Positions 1 through 12,464 of a DNA stretch of 64,000 nt are shown in pieces. Where the stretch lies: assembly GCF_025766255.1 (NCBI RefSeq), contig NW_026516695.1, forward strand, positions 248,001 through 312,000, in the 5' to 3' direction. A program made the translations under genes and the position numbers. Source of the stretch: Zychaea mexicana (taxonomy: Eukaryota > Mucoromycota > Mucoromycetes > Mucorales > Lichtheimiaceae). Position 1 is the first letter of the stretch; the number at the start of each line of letters is the position of its first letter. The notes beneath the pieces were generated by a model, which was given only the letters and a program-made list of their open reading frames with translations, was not told where the DNA came from and did not search any database.

Positions 1-3000
1 ACCAGCGGATAAGCAAGTGGCTAACGACAACAACACATAGCACATTCAATACACCGCAACTGGTATGCCCTTGCGAAATAAGGCTTTTTGTGCCTCTATC
101 CTAAAAACGGCAAAGAGGCGATATCTCTCTTTGCAGATATAGAAAATAAATGTACTGGCTATTCGGGAGCGTTTCGAATTTAGCTCATCGAGATCAATTA
201 CGTCTCTTATGTACTATGTATGATATTGTATATAAGGTTCGGTCAGCCACTGCTAAATATTAGGCACGTTTAGCAAATGAGATCGGATGCATGTGCGCAT
301 GCTTCTTGGCTTGCCCTCTCCTCTCTGAATATGTTGCGGTCTAGAAGAAAAAAAAACGCCTCACAACTTTATATATTACGCCGTTAGTCGTAATTGCATC
401 ATTTAAGCAAGTGAGACTAATTCTGATAAGAGAAAGAGCGACACATACAGAATAATGGAGAAGATGGCATCTCCTACTTTTCTTTGCATCCCCCAAAAGA
501 TCCTACATGTATATTTTTATACACACAGTACGCGTACGCACAGAAAGAGTGCTATGAGTAGTAGTGCTACTCCTCCTCCTCGTTCTCTCTATGTATTCTC
601 ATATTGCACACTCATTGCCGATGTATACAGTATCATGAGGTAAGATGAATGTAAAGATGATGCTTGTATCCTGCTCAAAACCTGTTTTTCTTCCTATTCC
701 TATTCCTATTCTTTTCATTCATTTCGGCAATATCCACGCGTCTCAGATGTACCTTTATTTCATATGCACCCATGTAATGTACGGTCAAGGGAAAAGATAC
801 ATACCCCACACGTACCGAGGGAAAATGGGAAAAGATGTCAGCAGAGAGAAAGAGAGGAAGGCTTAGAGCAGCAACAACAATAACAACAACAGCGACATAT
901 TTTTTTTTTTTTTGGGATGCAGTCAAGAATAAAACATCTTGCACTCCAGACAACAACAACAATAAAACACCATGACAACAACATAAGAATTGTCAAGTGA
1001 CAATGTAGGCTGCTGCGCGTAGGTAGTACATAAAAACAGAGATCTTTTTTTTTATCTCTCGATTTAGCGACTGGCGCTCTTTGTCGATGAACTTCTTTTT
1101 TCCGCCCTTTGAACCTTCGTACCCCCACACAATACATAAGCTCCCAACTCATCTCCTCGGAGATCCCCAGACTCTTTTGCTTGGCTCCAGGCGTACGCTT
1201 TTGAAGAAGGAAAACTCTATGCAAGTAATAATCGCCAATCCCATTTAGTGTGCTGATGAGGCAAAAGGAGCCCCCTTTCAAAAGGGGAAGGGTCGCAAAA
1301 GAAGAGGGCTAATAAAAGAAAGAGGATCTTATTTAGCCGACGGAAGACCGTGTATGTAGGATCAGTACGTGTTCCACTACTGCAGCTACTACATACCACC
1401 AAGTACATAGTGTAATTGCTGATGTGATGAAGAGAAGAGACAGATACCTCCCCCCCCCCCACAAATACACACACTGAAGCGCATACTCCTATAAGAAATA
1501 GGTGTACATTCTTTTGCATTATCTCTGTCAAGCAGGGAAGCAAGGAAGAAGAGGGGGGCGGGAGGTACACTTTAAATGGATAATTTGCAGCAGTGGTACT
1601 GTAGATAGCAGTAAGAGTAACACATCTTCATATGCCCCTTTCAGTATACCCTACCCCGAGAATCCATCACCACCTGCATCGGTAACTTCACCAATACGGC
1701 TAAGATCTTTCCTAATTCGCCAAAGAGTCTCTCTCCTTCCTTCAAAGAAATCCCCCAGCCCTCTCTTTTAATCTGGTATTGCGTGTGTGGGTCTTTTGCT
1801 TGCACTCCCTCTTTGGGAATATTCACACTCCTTTTAGGGCTTATTCGCTATATGCTTCACTTGAACACATCTCTCTAGCATGATGCTTCTTTAATGAGAC
1901 TGGCAAAAAACAGGTGCTCCTTACACTGCCATCAATAATGCTCGACTTTCTGATGACCAATAATACTAATAATGCAACTCTTGGCTGTGTGTAAGAATGT
2001 CGGGTCTTGAGAACCAATTACAGTGCATACTGAATAGAAGAGACTGTTTTTCCAGTGCTACAAAGGCAGTTCTTCTGTTTTTTTGAGGACGATTCTCCTG
2101 AGCATAGGATTGACAGTCAGTGATCGTCGTTCGTCGTCTCTTTTTTGTTAATGCGGATCTGCGCTTTCCCGTCGTTTTTAGAATTTTCCAGGACGTGCGG
2201 CTTTTTTGCCTTGTGTTACGTGATAAGAAGACTAGCTTTTTTGGAGAATGCAAATGCGGTAGGTTCCACACAGCGAGGACATGTCAAAGCACAGCAGTTA
2301 TCATTGTGCCCCTTTTTACGAGCGAAAGCGCTTCATTACTTATTCTTCTTTCACTACTGCTACCACGCCACTGTTGGAAGATTCTGTATATCTTTTTTCT
2401 TTTCCCCACCTTGTTTATTAAGAAGGAGTGGTTGGGGGAGCGGAGGTGGGCCAAGGAAAGGTTCGGCGGACCGTGCTCGATCCATCCAAATTCCTTGCTC
2501 TCTAGGTGGATGTATGATATGCATGTACCTTGAAGCACACCCGTAGAAGCCTTACTATGATTTGCCTGGAGGAGCAAGGGTGGTTTGAGAAAAAGAGAAG
2601 GAATAGGAAGGAGAATAGGAACCTTTTACCGCTGAGGGCAAAGAAGAGCTGTCGTGTGCTGATGAAGCAAGAAAGAGAGAGAGAGAGAGAGAGAGGGAGT
2701 AAAATCTCACAGACCAGCCCCGCACAGGCCATTGGGGTCCATTCTCTCATCCCTAACCGACGCACTGTCCCCCAATTCATTACACTAATGGAACTTGTTC
2801 CCCCCCTTCTTTCTATCCTTCTCTTCGCACATATACGCACGTACACGCTCTCTCGCTTGCTCTTCTCTTCACAGTTCATATGGTACGTACATCACCCTTG
2901 AAAGCATGAATGTATGATGTGAGTGCTGCCCACCACGATGACCCGGCTTACTCTCTCCCTCCATACTGCTGAATGGAATATTAACTGAAGGATGCGCGCC

Positions 3001-3316
3001 AATTTTCATGTGCCTGATATGGCCACACACAAGGTGTCTATGAATTACTTCCCTCCCTCTTCTCTTTTGCATCCACACATATGCGCCTACTGCGTGCTTG
3101 TGCGCAGATCGAGTAAGTTATCCGGTGCGTCAATGCATAACGCACGAACCGCATTGTTCAGCATGACCCGGGCTTTTTCTTTTATGATGGAACTTACCTT
3201 TTTTCTTCGTCCTGCTCCCCAAGAGAGAGTAAGCCCTCCCCCATCCCCCTGAGCAAAGAAGATTGTCATCCAAGCATTAAACGCAGATCAACAGTCGGTT
3301 TTGAAACTAGAACCTT
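1..3316. other. Gene-poor leading region
   Basis: I see no coding region here that I can support. The open frames are short, overlap on both strands and consist of low-complexity residues from polypurine/polypyrimidine tracts. None shows a recognisable motif or a chain of phased splice sites. Visible features are a (GA)n run near 2669-2698, a C-run near 1448-1460 and several A/T homopolymers. It may be the 5' regulatory/UTR region of a gene outside the window, or simply intergenic DNA. Confidence 0.5.
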
Positions 3317-6300
3317 TTATTCAGAGTGCTTAAGGCTCTTTTGACTACGCGAAGATGTATCATCTCGCAATACTTCGCGTAGCGCCATTGTTGCATACTG
3401 GCTAGTCTTTAGAGTGAAATCCATCCGTAAAGCCATATACTTTGCGCCTGCGTAAAAAACAAAGAAAAAGGGAGAGGATGAGTGAGAGAACAAAGGGCTG
3501 TTAAAAAAACTAGACAGAAAGGGTCCCAAACGAAAAAAGAATTACCTTCTATGCTCTGTGGTTCAGGCTTGCCGTTGATGCGATCCAAGTCCGTGTTACA
3601 TAAATTGGCTTCAGGATCGTCATAACGTATAAATGAATATGTGAGATCGCCAGCCTTAGCTAACAGCGGTCGATAATCGCCACCCAAATCCCTATAGAGC
3701 ATCATCATCATCATCGATGATCATGATTTAGTGTATGCACAATAATAGAACAAAGGAACAAATAATAATAATAGCAGAATGGGATACAAAGACGTACTTC
3801 ATAATGCTGTCTGCACGAGCATTGAACTCTACACCGTCCTTTTCTATCTCAGAAGGTTAGAAAAACGGGATAATGAAAGAGCATGGGGGCAGTGTAAGCG
3901 TGTACGTGCCCAGGAATGCGCGCGGGGGGAAGGGGGAGAAAAGGGGTGTTTTGGAGGGATGTACGTGTATCTGCAAGTACGTGCGCGTGGGTTGTGTAGG
4001 TGCACAAATGTAATAATACTTACCGAGGAGTTCTCGATATAATTCACCCATCTCGTTCTTGGGGTACTGTGATCTGTGCCCTGGCACAGGGTACACCACA
4101 TCCTCAATCGTATACGATCCCAAATCCTCATCCTTCAAAACTTTGGGTTTCTTTCGCTAATACGGTACAAGTGTCTGTGTTTAGTTTGGTCCCTCTCGCT
4201 CTCTTGCTCTCTTGCTCTCTCTCGAGAACCATCCGTTTTCTTTCCCTTCCCCTCTGATCTACTTTGAAAACCATCGATCCGTATCCAAGCACACATACCT
4301 CAGAGGGATTGCGACGACCTGCATTATTGTTGAGAACACTAGCTCGGTTGCTATCCTTGTTGTTTTCTGCTGGGGAAACAAGGACTAAATCGCCGACCAG
4401 CGGCTTGTCGCATCCAAAACGCTTGGCTCGCTCGGATACGACATGGTTCCATACATAAGATTGGTAGGCGTGCATATACATGCTCAACATGTGTCGTGGA
4501 AGCTGCTTCCATATGTATGGTTAATCGAAGGTTTTAGGTTGACCCATGGGCACATTAGTAAAACTTACCGATGTAATTGCCTTTCGATGGTTTTCAGGAG
4601 CACGCTTGTATGCGTTCAAAATGGCTCTCTCAGGTCCAAATCGTCCAGGAAACTTTTCTAAAGTTGCCTCTGGATCCTTGGTATCTTGCCATAATTCTCG
4701 CGCTTCAGCAAAGTCGTCTCGCTCTAGTAAAAATAATAATCAAACACAGATGATAGAAAGAAGGTAATCGTTTTCGTTTTGTCAAGCGTCAGTATAGCAC
4801 ACCCCTTCCATAATAGACGTTTTTGTTAAATCAAAAAAAACTACCAGGGATACACGTACCTCCAGGACGGGGCTTGAGAATCAAATCACAAGCCTCTTCA
4901 AAATCAAGTTTCAGTATCGCACGGCCGATTTCATGCGTCATGATCGTGCCTGTTCCGAACCGTTGCATACCGAAATAGTTGATGAATCCTTGATCGCGAA
5001 GTGAATCCATGGATTCGACAATCTTTTCTTCGGTGGCACCAGACACATCCCTAATTTAGCAATTAGCGGGAGGTGGAAAGTCAATATAAGGAGGCCAACG
5101 AAACGTACACACAGCATAGAGCGGGCAAAAAAAAATGAATTATATAATATACCTCAGGACAATTGTGAATCTGTTTCCACTCAAGTCACCTAGCGTCAAT
5201 CCATTCGGTACGTAACTATCCCGCAAAGCGCAGTTCAGTTAGGTTCCCGAGATACCCCAACGTACTCTCTGCTATTTAAGGCCGTACACTTACTCATAGT
5301 CGCCGATATAAATATTATTCTGTTCCAGCTGCTCCTTGGCAAGGATCATCTGCTGCACTCTTCCCTTGGGGGCTGTCATCGTTTGCACAGTAATTGCACG
5401 TGCATCCTTGGTTCCAGCAGTGCCAATCCGTGAATTCTTGAGTTTGCCGTACTTTGCAATGATACTAATTGCCTTTGCGCTTTCAATACCAAACTTGTAC
5501 ACATGAAATTGCAAATACTCGCCACCCAGAGCTTTATAGTTCGGCGGTGCTTCTCTTGCTGTTGAAACCGCATTAAAGTTTATTATTTATGGTCCTGTAT
5601 CACCAAGATTTTGCAATAACTGTATCTTACCTTGCTCTTCCGCATCCACAGCCCATCGCATGGTAAGTACGCCATCCTTGCATAGCGCTAAGGGCCGTTC
5701 TTTCGTCAAATGTCTGTCAACAAGCTTGTAGAAATCAAACCGTGCTTCCTTGGTGGACTATAAGAATAATAGCATATCATTCAGTAAAGTGTCTAACATC
5801 GTTACAAATCACGACTAGTTCCTTCCTACCGGAACAGAGGCCGACAACTCTTTGTTTTCTGATCCGGCCTGTAATAACTCGCGCAGTTGCTTTGCAAACT
5901 CCTCGTCGAACAGCTTTGCTACTTCTGCATCAAATTCGGCTTCGTGCAAAAGCTCTGTCGCCGCAGCTATTTTGCGTTTCTTTTGGGAGTAGAATTAGCT
6001 ATTACTATTTCTCACTATTTTTGGGAGTAAAGCACTGCTTTCTTTACCTTTTCTTCGATAATCGTAGGCTCCATTGACTCGAGAGTTACAACGCGTCCAT
6101 CAAGATCAACTTCGTGTACCAAGAAATCCTCAATTCTGAAAAAGCAAAAATATGTCGTATCAGATTCTTGTCGCACGAAAAAAGAGTCGACATACCTCTA
6201 TATAAGCTATTCGCATAATGCCTGAATTCATACCTATTTTTGATGATTCCGCGGAATCCCGGAAGCGATTGATTTACATAAGCAGTGATGCCGGCATCTG

Positions 6301-6415
6301 GTTCTTTGGGTTGGAAACGTGCTCTTTTCGATTCGCTTTCATCGTTATGCGACTCGGCTCGTCTTTTACCGAGAACGCTCTTCTCGGAACCTTGCCTAGA
6401 AAATATATTGCCCAT
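3317..6415 (-). CDS. PUS7: tRNA/RNA pseudouridine synthase Pus7 (TruD family), 13 exons
   Basis: Converts uridine to pseudouridine in tRNA, snRNA and mRNA (family knowledge). Exons in coding order: 6415-6234, 6135-6048, 5979-5830, 5757-5631, 5558-5294, 5215-5153, 5050-4860, 4723-4569, 4502-4299, 4156-4024, 3843-3798, 3691-3546, 3447-3317. All have GT-AG borders and matching phases and give 626 aa. TruD signatures appear in order: IEDFLVHEVD, the catalytic-Asp motif TAGTKDARAITVQ, GDLSGNRFTIVLR, GFINYFGMQRFG, MLSMYMHAYQSYVWN, and near the end FTLKTSQYATMALREVLRD. No domain appears lost and the length suits the eukaryotic family. The start codon gives MGNIFSRQGS, which resembles an N-myristoylation signal, unusual for this family. 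It is divergent from Med20 across a 588 bp gap. The family call is very secure; a few splice sites may be off by a small step. Confidence 0.93.
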
Positions 6416-7003
6416 TACACAAAAGAAAGGTAGGACACGATGTCAGATCGAACTCGCAATCACATAAATTTTTTTTGTTCTTTAATTATACGACCCAATG
6501 TCCGCAACATCACTGGCAACAGCAACGACTTTTTTGAATATCGAAAATTCATTGTACTGTTAATACGAGAAATCAGTAATAAGGTTTCACCACTTGGCTT
6601 GATAAATGTTGCTCAATATGCTCCCATTCTTCGTTCAAGTACTGTTTAATGGCTACTTTATATAATATGTTGGCGAGTTTCCGGACAGTTTGATGAGCCA
6701 CAGAGCGACTTGCATGGTGACAATTTCTGTTGGAGTGACTTTTAGTTGGGAACACTACATCGATGCTGCAAGTGGAACATGTGTTTTTGTTTGGAATAGC
6801 GTTGCCACGTTACGCAAATATCTCAGAATGAACACATTCTTTCGTTTGGAATAGCGTTGCTAGGTCTAAAGCAGATATTGCAAAGTAAACCTTGTATATA
6901 TGCTGTGGTTAGTGTGGGGTAGATATCCCGCTAGTGGGCGGCGTTATATAAGCACCGAGCGCAACCCCTTTTACCTTACTCGCTCTCTCTACAAACTAGC
7001 GCG
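6416..7003. promoter_or_regulatory. Shared divergent promoter region PUS7/MED20
   Basis: This 588 bp gap separates two divergent start codons. A 17-base direct repeat, GTTTGGAATAGCGTTGC, lies at 6789-6805 and again at 6844-6860. A TATA-like TATATAAG at 6945-6952 lies about 55 bp before the Med20 ATG. A shared regulatory function is inference. Confidence 0.5.
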
Positions 7004-7932
7004 ATGGTTGTAACATGGTTAGATCTCTTTACTTATTCCCTCTGTTTCTTGTAATTCTGAGTAGAATAACTTTGCGTTCCAACTCATACTCAAGTAATCT
7101 AGTTTAGTACGATGGAAAAATGCAACCGGCATGCGCGATCTTTCATATATCCAAGAACATGTCACGAAGTCATTACACGGCAAAAACACTGGCCCATGGT
7201 CCCTGGGTGTCAAATTATATAGAGACATTGTTCAGAACAGCAACGCACGCGGCTCACACCAAATGATGCAGAGTTCTCTTCATCAGCAACAAAACCAAAA
7301 AGACAGCAAATTAATGTACCAAGTCGCGCTCGGACAACAGCCAGGCCAGGTTTATTGTATGGTGGATGGAAGCGTGGTCGTTGAAGCCGAGAAGGAGTTG
7401 GAGATCATTTTGTCTCGATTAAAAAACCTTTGGATCATGCGACATAATGTTGTTATTGAGGTAAAGCATTATAGGAAAAGGAGGATAGTATTTACGATAC
7501 ATTAGACGGATTTATGAAAACGGCGGATGGATGTATACGTATTTAGGGCACAAGTTTCGAAGTTGGCGATTTTACATTACGAGTAGCAAACATTCTTTTG
7601 GGATCGACATATAAAGGCTTATTGCTAGAGGTAAATAGAAAAGAAGGGAAAGGAAAGGAAGAGTGGCTCGCGGCGTTGTTCAGTCGCCTATACATGATGA
7701 TTAAAGATACCTGGAAACAATCAAACAGATCAATTATCACCCATGCTCAGCACCCAACATGGCCACCGATTTACTTCGCGAATTCGTCGAATCTGTCGTC
7801 CCACCCACTGCACAATTATCTTGTGAATACGAATATGATTACGAACTTGTCGGGTTAAGCAACCATGATTTCAGCACAGCTCACACCGGATACCAATACA
7901 TGATGCTTTTCCGCAACGACGGTCTCTTGTAA
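7004..7932 (+). CDS. MED20: Mediator complex subunit 20 (Med20)
   Basis: Subunit of the Mediator head module, which links transcription factors to RNA polymerase II in the nucleus (family knowledge). Exons 7004-7017, 7103-7460, 7547-7630 and 7729-7932 give 219 aa, close to the human length of about 212. The first exon is only 14 nt; joining it to exon 2 restores the N-terminus MVVTCLVRW, matching the family's MGVTCV start. Other family-like segments are GPWSLGVKLYRD (middle), FEVGDFTLRV with LGSTYKGLLLE (exon 3), and NYHPCSAPN with LLREFVESVVPP (exon 4). The 17-base repeat and TATA-like box lie directly upstream. Convergent with the GPI-type gene. Confidence 0.9.
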
Positions 7933-8114
7933 AAAGGAACACATTGTACATTTTGATTAGCAGTAATTAGTAAAGAAAAAAATGCATAACAATGGTTTTT
8001 TTAACTCAAAACCTCGCACATTTATTAATGGTATATGCTAAGTACACGAAATTGAAAATTTTAAAGAGTGAATGAAGGGGTGAGTAGCTGATGGGGTTGC
8101 GAAATCGCCTTCAT

Positions 8115-9289
8115 TTAAGCAAGCAAGGCACCAGCAATAATGGCGGGAACGGCCATCATGGAAGCAGCCAATTTGAAGGTAACAGCAGCAGATTCAAGGT
8201 CTTCGTCTTCCTCCTGAGACTCAGAGGTGGTGTTCTCTTCTTCCTGCTTCTCTTCGGGCTTGCTTTCCTCTTGCTTCTTCTCTTCTTCCTTCTTCTCCTC
8301 TTCGGGCTTGCTTTCTTCTTGCTTCTTCTCTTCCTCCTCCTTGTTCTCCTCTTCCTTGGCAGCAGGGCTGGACTCTTCAGTCTTAGCGTCAGAGGACTTG
8401 GCGGGCTCAGAGCTTTCAGCAGCGGAGGCATCAGCGTTGGTCGATGTAGCATCGTTGTTGGCAGTGGCAGCCTCAAGAGGGAAAGCCATGGAGAAAGCGT
8501 TGGCGCTTTTCACAAGGAAGAAAGAATATAAGTCAGTTTGAGGGAACAGCAAGAGACGAGGATTTTCCAAGCGCATTCTATCTGTAATGTTGTGTATGGA
8601 TACTTACTTTCTGCCCTTGTCGCTCACGTAGTCAATGCGGAAAGCATAGTTGCCCTTGGGATCAGAGTCAGCGGGAATCTATGGAAGCATATATTGAATG
8701 GAAATATCGGATGGTAAGTACGAGCAAGAATGCCACGGACGTAATTATTAAGGTTACACTTTTCGACACCCCCCGATGTTAGCATGGTTCCCTAAAAGGG
8801 CTGTCACGCCACGAGGGGATGCCCAGTTTCGGGGAAGCACAACTGACCTCGAATTTAACTTTGCCGGCATTGCCGTCGGCCTTGATGGAGGTACCGGTAG
8901 GAAGCATGCTCTCGCGACCATTGCCTTGGAGCAAGTGAATGGTGACTTCTTCATCAGCGCCATTGTTCCACTCTATTTTAGTTAAAGGGAAAAAGCGATA
9001 GTAACTATTAGCTATCATCGTGGCTGATTACGAAAAAGAAAAGCGTATTTAGTAGCTGATTTGCTTACCAAAATCGAAACTACAGGATAGATAGAGAGCT
9101 CGTTATTATAAAGAACGGTAATTACAAGGGGAAAAGAGGGTCAATCATCGCCTATGTATCAACTTACGGAACGCCAGCCTTGACGGGCTCACCAGGGGTA
9201 GGCTTGATGATGAAGTAGGGCTGGTCCTGAGCTGCAACCATGACAGCAGCGAAAACGGTGAAAATAAGGATGGAAAGAGCGGCCTTCAT
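8115..9289 (-). CDS. GPI-anchored Ser/Thr-rich cell-surface protein (Kre9/Knh1-like N-terminal domain)
   Basis: Exons in coding order: 9289-9168, 9079-9069 (an 11-nt microexon), 8972-8848, 8678-8608, 8505-8115; predicted 239 aa. It begins with a signal peptide (MKAALSILIFTVFAAVMVAA). A domain of about 95 residues follows, patterned like the fungal Kre9/Knh1 membrane-anchored family: IIKPTPGEPVKAG, then FDFEWNNGADEEVTIHLLQG, then IPADSDPKGNYAFRIDYVSD. After a short Ala/Ser region comes a strongly charged Glu/Lys tract containing two copies of KKQEESKPEE. The C-terminus is hydrophobic (MMAVPAIIAGALLA), as expected for a GPI signal. Likely at the plasma membrane or wall. The microexon is needed to keep phase and the W-containing strand. 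A TATATAAAG lies on the minus strand at 9424-9432. Confidence 0.82.
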
Positions 9290-9423
9290 GATGTTTTCTC
9301 AGGGCAGTATAAAATACAAGGAATGAAAGGAATGGGGGCGGGTTTGTAGGGTGTGTAAGGATTACGAGAAGGAAAAGTGTTTCGTTGTTTTGGGAGGATT
9401 TGTTTTCTGATCAAGTTGGCAGG

Positions 9424-9432
9424 CTTTATATA
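9424..9432 (-). promoter_or_regulatory. TATA-like box of the GPI-type gene
   Basis: TATATAAAG on the minus strand, about 135 bp upstream of the start codon at 9289. Position and sequence fit a core promoter; function is inferred. Confidence 0.35.
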
Positions 9433-9934
9433 CGCAAGCTGGCAAGCGCACAAATTCACAGGCCGCCTTCCGCTTTTTCTGTTTATCTTATTCTATCTCG
9501 CTATGAAGAGACATAAACTGCGTATATGTAATAAGAAGGCTTTTAGGAATTCCTGGCTGTATAGTTTGTGTAGCGTGGCGGATTAAACTACTCTTCCTGT
9601 GCTTCGTGAGTCCGAGTTTGAGAGATGTGTATTACTTCCAGAAAAAGAGATCCATGTGTTCTCCGTTTAATGCATGTGGAGTTATTAGTGGAAGAAAAAA
9701 GTATCCAGCAACCTTAATGATGCTGCCATTGTTTTGCTCAACCGTACAACTAACTTTTTAGTTCCAGTGACATGTCTGCATTGGGTATCTGAAAGTTAAC
9801 CTCGTCAACGCATCATTTACTAATACTAGCATTCTTTAGCAAAAAAGAAAAAACCTACTATACGAGTCAACACTGTCACACTACACGAGGCAAAACAGTA
9901 AATATTCTGCTCGTTCCTTGCATGATGTGTGGAA

Positions 9935-10180
9935 ATGAAATGGGCAATGTGTCTTTGTACTACCGACTATCCCCAAAAAGAATTAGCTACGGTCAGTCGG
10001 ATAATCGCGAATGATTTGCATGAAGCCTTTCATGAGCCCATCAATTACATACAATATATGATATACGATTCCACTGATTCGATCAATACATTTGACTTGA
10101 TGGCGGAGCGAAATACAACATGTTCTTTTCCTTTTCTCTTAAAATACGACAACAGTGATACAAAGTTGCACGTTTTTTAG
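9935..10180 (+). CDS. Unrecognised short open frame
   Basis: An 81-codon open frame starts at ATG 9935, in the stretch between the GPI-type gene and the F-box/WD gene. The residue composition looks protein-like rather than low complexity (YPQKELATVSRIIANDLHEA), and further coding-like sequence follows after 10180 in another frame (SLEESFRWRLVHPIRVPQ). This suggests an exon of a small gene or a decayed gene. I do not recognise the family. The flanking parts of 9290-10502 show nothing else I can support. Confidence 0.2.
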   Translation: MKWAMCLCTTDYPQKELATVSRIIANDLHEAFHEPINYIQYMIYDSTDSINTFDLMAERNTTCSFPFLLKYDNSDTKLHVF

Positions 10181-10502
10181 TAAGCTTGGAAGAATCCTTC
10201 CGCTGGCGCTTAGTACACCCAATACGTGTGCCTCAAAACGGGCTTCTTCCAGCGCTTTCAATTACTACAGGGTGATCGGATTGAAAAAAGGGAACTAAAA
10301 AACCGGGCCGGATCCACTTGAATTATCACACCATATCAAATCAACGAATCGAAAAATCGATCCATATCTCAATATGAAACATAGACAAATAATTATCGTT
10401 ACTCGGCCGTGCGGAGAAGAACCCTGAATTACTAACCGGTCTGTCCTACGTTATTTCACCTGCACACTATACCTATAACTCTCGCTGTAATCCGTTTAAT
10501 TC

Positions 10503-12464
10503 ATGCCAGAGCTGTCCAGGAAACGAAAATGTTTATCATCATCAAGTCATTCAGTAGTTTTGAAGCGACCGTACAACTATAAACGATTAGACTTTACCAA
10601 ATCTTTACTCTCAAATGAACTGGTTTTGCATATATTCAGTTTCCTATCAGCAAGCGATCTTGCCCGATGTGCGAAAGTCAGCACAAGTTGGTCTCGTCTT
10701 GCCAACGATGAGACGGTAAGATCTTTCGCACGGCTATTTTTGACAATTATAGAATAAGAAATTGACTTTCTTTACTCTCTCTCTCTCTCTCTATCAGTTA
10801 TGGAAGCCCTTATTTTTACGCAGGTTTCGTAATCCGTTGCTGGTCGACATGAAGGAGCATCCAAAATTATTAAAACGATGGTCCGAACGAGCACACTGTC
10901 GTAATCATAGTAAAAAGCGAGCACGATTAGAATGGAAAAGCATGTACAAGACGAATCACAACTGGCGATCAGGTATATTAGACATGAATATATATGTATA
11001 TAGATATTTCTCTGCTCTTGCTTCTTTTATGACCTCGTTTTAAGGTTGACTGAACATATGTCTATCATAATTGTCACTAGGAAAATGCCGGTTGACTTGT
11101 GTTGACGTTGGTGGCGAACAAGAAAAATCTGTTACAACAGATAGCGTCAGCAACGTTAGATCTTACGTTCAATTCGCCCACGACATATTATACATTGCCT
11201 ACACAACAGTGCCATTGATTGAAATATGGCATATCAAGAATAGTCGACATCCGGTCATGCTAAGACAACTCGAGACGACGACGACGACGACGACGACAAC
11301 GCCGGTATCAAACATAGAGCAAATATCATGTTTAAAACTGGATACGTCTACACTTGGCCTCCACCGTTTGGTCGTTGGTTATGTCGGTGGAGGATTGTCG
11401 GTTTGGGAAATCAATTGGACTGACAGTGGCCGTTGCTCTGCGTCAGAAGTAGCCGTATATACGCCCAAGGTAACGAGGATGGGACGAATTGTATCGATTG
11501 GTGTATCTTATCCGATGCTATTGACATGCTCGTCGGATATGAGATTATCTGCATTTTGTCTCGATAGCTCCTCTCGCACGAGGGGCAAAGTTACTGCACA
11601 AGCACGGCTCGTGTATGAGCTACAGAGCCATATCCAATGGAGCCCGATATCAGTGGAATTAGACAAGTTGGATCATACAGAGAATCGTTGGCGGGCAATG
11701 ATATGTTTTGGAATGCCCGTGGGACTGAATACTTACTCAGTTGGTATACAGGTAAGCCTTTGAAATTCAAAATCAACCGTAATTATCGTTTTTGATCCAA
11801 TTTTCTAACGTTCTATTGTCCATCCTGTTTACTGTTATAGGAAGTGATTTTATCGACGGATACGTTGATTTCATCAAGGCATTGTGCCGCCTTAAGCCAA
11901 GAAGATTTATTTTTTGCATCACCACTTTCGAGTCATACGCTACCCGAATGTTCACAGCAACCAATTACAGCCATTAGTTATTCCGAACCGTACCTGATTA
12001 CGGCACATGCCAATAATACGATCAAGCAGTACTACGTCCGGTTTTCGGAGAAGAAGATGGAACTTATCTATGCGCAAACATTGTACGGACACACATCCAA
12101 AGTCAGTGCACTTGCCCTTGATGCATCAATAGGCAGATTGGTGAGCGGCGACCGATTCGGGCTTAAAGTATGGGACATATCGTGCAGCGGAAGACTGAAT
12201 GTGAAACACGACGAACCAGGTAACCATAGCAACGATCAGGTCGCATTCTATCAGCGTCGACGAATCACTGGTACTGAGTATATCGTATCCATCGACGGAG
12301 CAATCGAAAAGACCACATCAAAAGACAATGTGTCTTTTCGAGATATGGAGTGGCTGCAGTTTGATAGCGATAAGATCGTTGCAGTGGTCCGGGATGAAAG
12401 CAAAGTCAACAGCGAACGTGAAAAGGTTTCTGTGCGTATCTGGTCCTTTTCAGATGCCAGCTAA
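10503..12464 (+). CDS. F-box protein with WD-repeat-like C-terminal region
   Basis: Exons 10503-10715, 10798-10972, 11081-11751 and 11841-12464 give 560 aa. An F-box lies near residues 33-68 (LLSNELVLHIFSFLSASDLARCAKVSTSWSRLA), followed by the LWKPLFLRRF segment common after F-boxes. The remainder contains WD/beta-propeller-like strands: VVGYVGGGLSVWEINW, then HTSKVSALALDASIGRLVSGDRFGLKVWDI, and near the end VSVRIWSFSD. Such proteins usually act as substrate receptors of SCF ubiquitin ligases; the substrate is unknown. A run of nine Thr is encoded by an ACG-type microsatellite around 11275-11297, and intron 1 ends in a long CT run. Family call is firm; the number of propeller blades is uncertain. 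Confidence 0.85.

Noticed and set aside
2120..2577. Overlapping ORFs of 97-137 codons on both strands
   Set aside because: No motif, no splice support, no conserved composition; likely chance frames in pyrimidine-rich DNA.
8091..8541. Long open frames on the plus strand opposite the GPI-type gene
   Set aside because: They are low-complexity shadows (poly-Leu/Ser) of the Glu/Lys-rich exon on the minus strand.
11273..11297. ACG/GAC repeat as a CRISPR-like or regulatory array
   Set aside because: It is an in-frame trinucleotide microsatellite encoding poly-Thr in the F-box/WD gene.
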